DNA of 64,000 nucleotides from Ilex aquifolium. Its lineage: Eukaryota; Streptophyta; Magnoliopsida; Aquifoliales; Aquifoliaceae. Location: the NCBI GenBank assembly GCA_951799425.1, contig OX637394.1, positions 5,715,501 to 5,779,500 on the forward strand, written 5' to 3'. How positions within the stretch are numbered: the first letter of the stretch is position 1; each line of letters opens with the position of its first letter. The notes under the pieces were generated by a model. That model had not been told where the DNA came from. It worked only from the letters and a program-made list of their open reading frames with translations, and did no database searches. Shown here piece by piece: positions 61,901 to 64,000 of this stretch. A program made the position numbers and the translations under genes.

Positions 61901-63742
61901 TATTTTTAACTTTGGTTTGGATTACAGAGGATGGCAGAAACATTAGACAGCGAGATTAAGCGTTGGTCTGCAGGGAAAGAGGGAAATTTACGTGCACTAC
62001 TGTCAACAATGCAATATGTGCGTTTGATTATCTCCTATATCTCGTGTTTAGGCTTCTTTGTATTGCTTGAAAATTTTCTAATGCTTGCTACATTGCTAAT
62101 TGTGGTGTTTGCATTCTATTCAAAACGTTTTTTTCCTTTTCCATTTTCTTTCAGTGGACAAACATATAATCTCTCTCTTTTCATTTTTGCATTGGAATTT
62201 TGAGTAAAAGCTTTATCCTTCCTTACTTGTTTGAGATGTGATTGCGGCTTTATTTTCCTTTTTCTTTCCTTTTCCTCTGTCCTGGTCAAGTTTATTTCAT
62301 TTGCTTACTGCTGATTTTGCACACGAGTTATAGTACAGATGGGTTGTTGATGTTGTGAACTGTGCTTCATCATTGTAGGTGACTAGGTACAAGTAAAACA
62401 AGAACTGGTAATTTAGGAAAGTTGTAGGAAGAAGAATACTAGCGTAGTTCCCTGGTAAAGATTTAAGGGCATTAAAAGGTATGCAACTAAAGAATGATAA
62501 GGCACTTTAGGATTGGATTTCTAGGTCTTGCTTCTGGGAAACACAATTGTTTAGAACTAAGCTGTTGACTTAAGTGTTTGAATATTGAATATTCGTGTAT
62601 TACACTGGACCCTCTCCTGGTGTGAATGTACTGGGCAAGGTGAGCTCCTAATTTATTTCTGTGCTACAAGTACAAGTAGTTCTGCCAATGCTCTTGGGTG
62701 ACTTATTTTGTTTTTTTGGGGGGGAGGGGGGAGCTCAGCGAGAAAAATCTAGTTGGTGGTTTTTTGTTGATTTCAAATAATGCATCTGCTTTGAGGATGA
62801 GGATTAGCATCATGTGTATCTTTTCTATGAACACTATAAATACTTTGCCCTTTTGGTGAATCTTGTTTTTTCCTGGCCTCTCGGGGAACATGCTTTTGTT
62901 AGTCAGTCCTTGAGGCTGTGAGTGTTGTTTTAGAGTGTTATGCGATCTTATGGCCGAAGTTGGATATAGGAATAATGCCCCTCCCTTTCTATTTTAAAGT
63001 TACTTCTGGATCCAAATGAAATGACACATCATAATACTGGATGTCCCTGAGGGTGGGTCTTAAGTTTGAGTCACGGAAACAACTCCGCATGCAGGGTAAC
63101 ACTCTGTACTCCTAACCCTCCAGACCCTGCAGTGGCGGGAGTTACATGCACTGGCCACCCTGAAAATATTGAATGTCCCTGAAAGAGAATCTTGCGTGGC
63201 ATTTAATTTGTTGACTCGAATTCTACCATGACTAATTCCTTATACTATGGTCGAGTCAAAATTTTAATTTCAGTTTCAACCTTTCAATTACCATGACAAC
63301 AATAATTTGAAGGAAATAATACAATTCTAGAAAGTTCCAAATTGTTTTTCCCGGAAAACCATGACCAGTTGGTTGAGTACCCATCAAATATGAATGACTG
63401 TGAATGGCAAATATTTGTTTCTTTATGAAAATGGTTTTTACATGTCATGCAATTCTTATGCTGAACTCTGGCTTTGTTGGGTATTTGAGAGCTGTATTTT
63501 TGCTGTTGCTCTTTTGTTTGTGATAAAGAAGCTAACTGTGCTGGTCCCCTTTTGATTGATGACAGGTGCTTTGGCCTGAGTGTGGTTGGCAGCCTGTTTC
63601 TTTGACCGATTTGATTACAGGTGCCTCAGTTAAAAAAGTTTATAGGAAGGCGACTTTGTGCATTCACCCTGATAAGGTGCAACAAAAAGGTGCCAGCCTG
63701 CAACAAAAATATATTGCTGAGAAGGTGTTCGATCTGCTTAAG
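55956..63742 (+). CDS. Auxilin-like J-domain protein (3' end outside window)
   Basis: Resembles Arabidopsis auxilin-related proteins 1/2, which recruit Hsc70 to remove clathrin from vesicles. Exons: 55956-56536, 58945-60586, 60689-60833, 60910-61007, 61225-61290, 61928-62017, 63566-63742, all in phase, 933 codons so far. The start [19 protein letters not shown] matches the family, and an upstream GTG extension is not needed. Short DPLF/DPF-type motifs (DPF at about 219-221) suit adaptor or clathrin binding. Residues about 500-710 are a long Arg/Glu/Ala coiled coil. The J domain starts at about 875, with the Hsc70-stimulating HPD at 908-910. The last residues lie beyond the right edge; 63,743-64,000 is intron. 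Exon 2 reads on into intron 2 for six codons and stops, so a retained intron would give a protein lacking the J domain. Confidence 0.92.
56537..58944. other. Auxilin intron 1
   Basis: 2.4 kb, no gene. 58,360-58,530 is rich in GAAACA/TTTCGAAACG words that form a weak local repeat. Confidence 0.55.
62018..63565. other. Auxilin intron 6
   Basis: 1.5 kb, T-rich, no gene. A G-run near 62,719-62,731 and a GAGTCACGGAAACAACTCCGC stretch near 63,070 may be old repeat fragments. They cannot be placed in a family. Confidence 0.5.
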
Positions 63743-64000
63743 GTACTTGTATGAAAATTAGAGAATTCAGATAATTTTTTCTATGAACGTTGCCAATGTG
63801 GGGCTTTAAACATGATCTTGGTGCTTGCTATCATTCATTTGCTGGATTACTGAACTTATGAAAAAAGGTCACATAAGTATCGAGTCATAGAAGCTCTATT
63901 AGCATTGTCAGTCAATTATGGAGGCAAAATATCACAAATAATTTGAATTCATAACAGATTTTCCTATATTATAGTAATAATTTCTTTGTGCTTAATTTTG

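Overview
This window is nuclear DNA from a flowering plant, most likely a eudicot. It has intron-rich genes with GT-AG splicing, AT-rich intergenic DNA, microsatellites, solo LTRs and several families of small DNA transposons. All gene models come from reading the sequence by eye. Names rest on remembered family sequences, not on searches.

Left edge (1-569): the last two exons of a ubiquitin-specific protease on the + strand.

869 to about 42,970: four tandem copies (A-D) of an atypical cinnamyl-alcohol-dehydrogenase gene of the Arabidopsis CAD1 class, all on the - strand with the same six exons. They lie in two pairs of larger tandem units: units 1/2 (about 9.0 and 7.8 kb) and units 3/4 (about 12.7 and 12.4 kb). 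Copy A is a pseudogene. B, C and D keep full 354-codon frames. The copies exchange sequence: D is a patchwork matching different siblings in different exons. Copy B has a solo LTR between its TATA box and its ATG. C and D carry a conserved 18-codon upstream ORF.

Between the CAD copies are mobile elements whose ends and target-site duplications can be read directly. Often the sister unit preserves the empty site. They include hAT-like, Mutator-like and PIF/Harbinger-like non-autonomous elements, LINE relics (two of them a duplicated RNase H relic) and three solo LTRs. At 26.4-29.8 kb a solo LTR sits in a Mutator-like element, which sits in a hAT-like element.

42.4-46.9 kb: a satellite-like array with a dimeric unit of about 1.5 kb, repeated almost identically three times. 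Each monomer is the 3' part of the hAT-like element plus its flank. A decayed tail reaches 47.7 kb.

47.9-53.4 kb: a four-exon bZIP-type gene (604 codons, + strand) of the VIP1/RF2/bZIP29-30 group. Its zipper spacing is normal but its DNA-reading basic region is strongly altered. A hairpin element lies just downstream.

55.9 kb to the right edge: an auxilin-like J-domain gene (+ strand, seven exons visible, final exon outside), which would work with Hsc70 in uncoating clathrin vesicles. The right-hand part (47.9-64 kb) is ordinary genic DNA. The left part is an actively rearranging tandem gene cluster.
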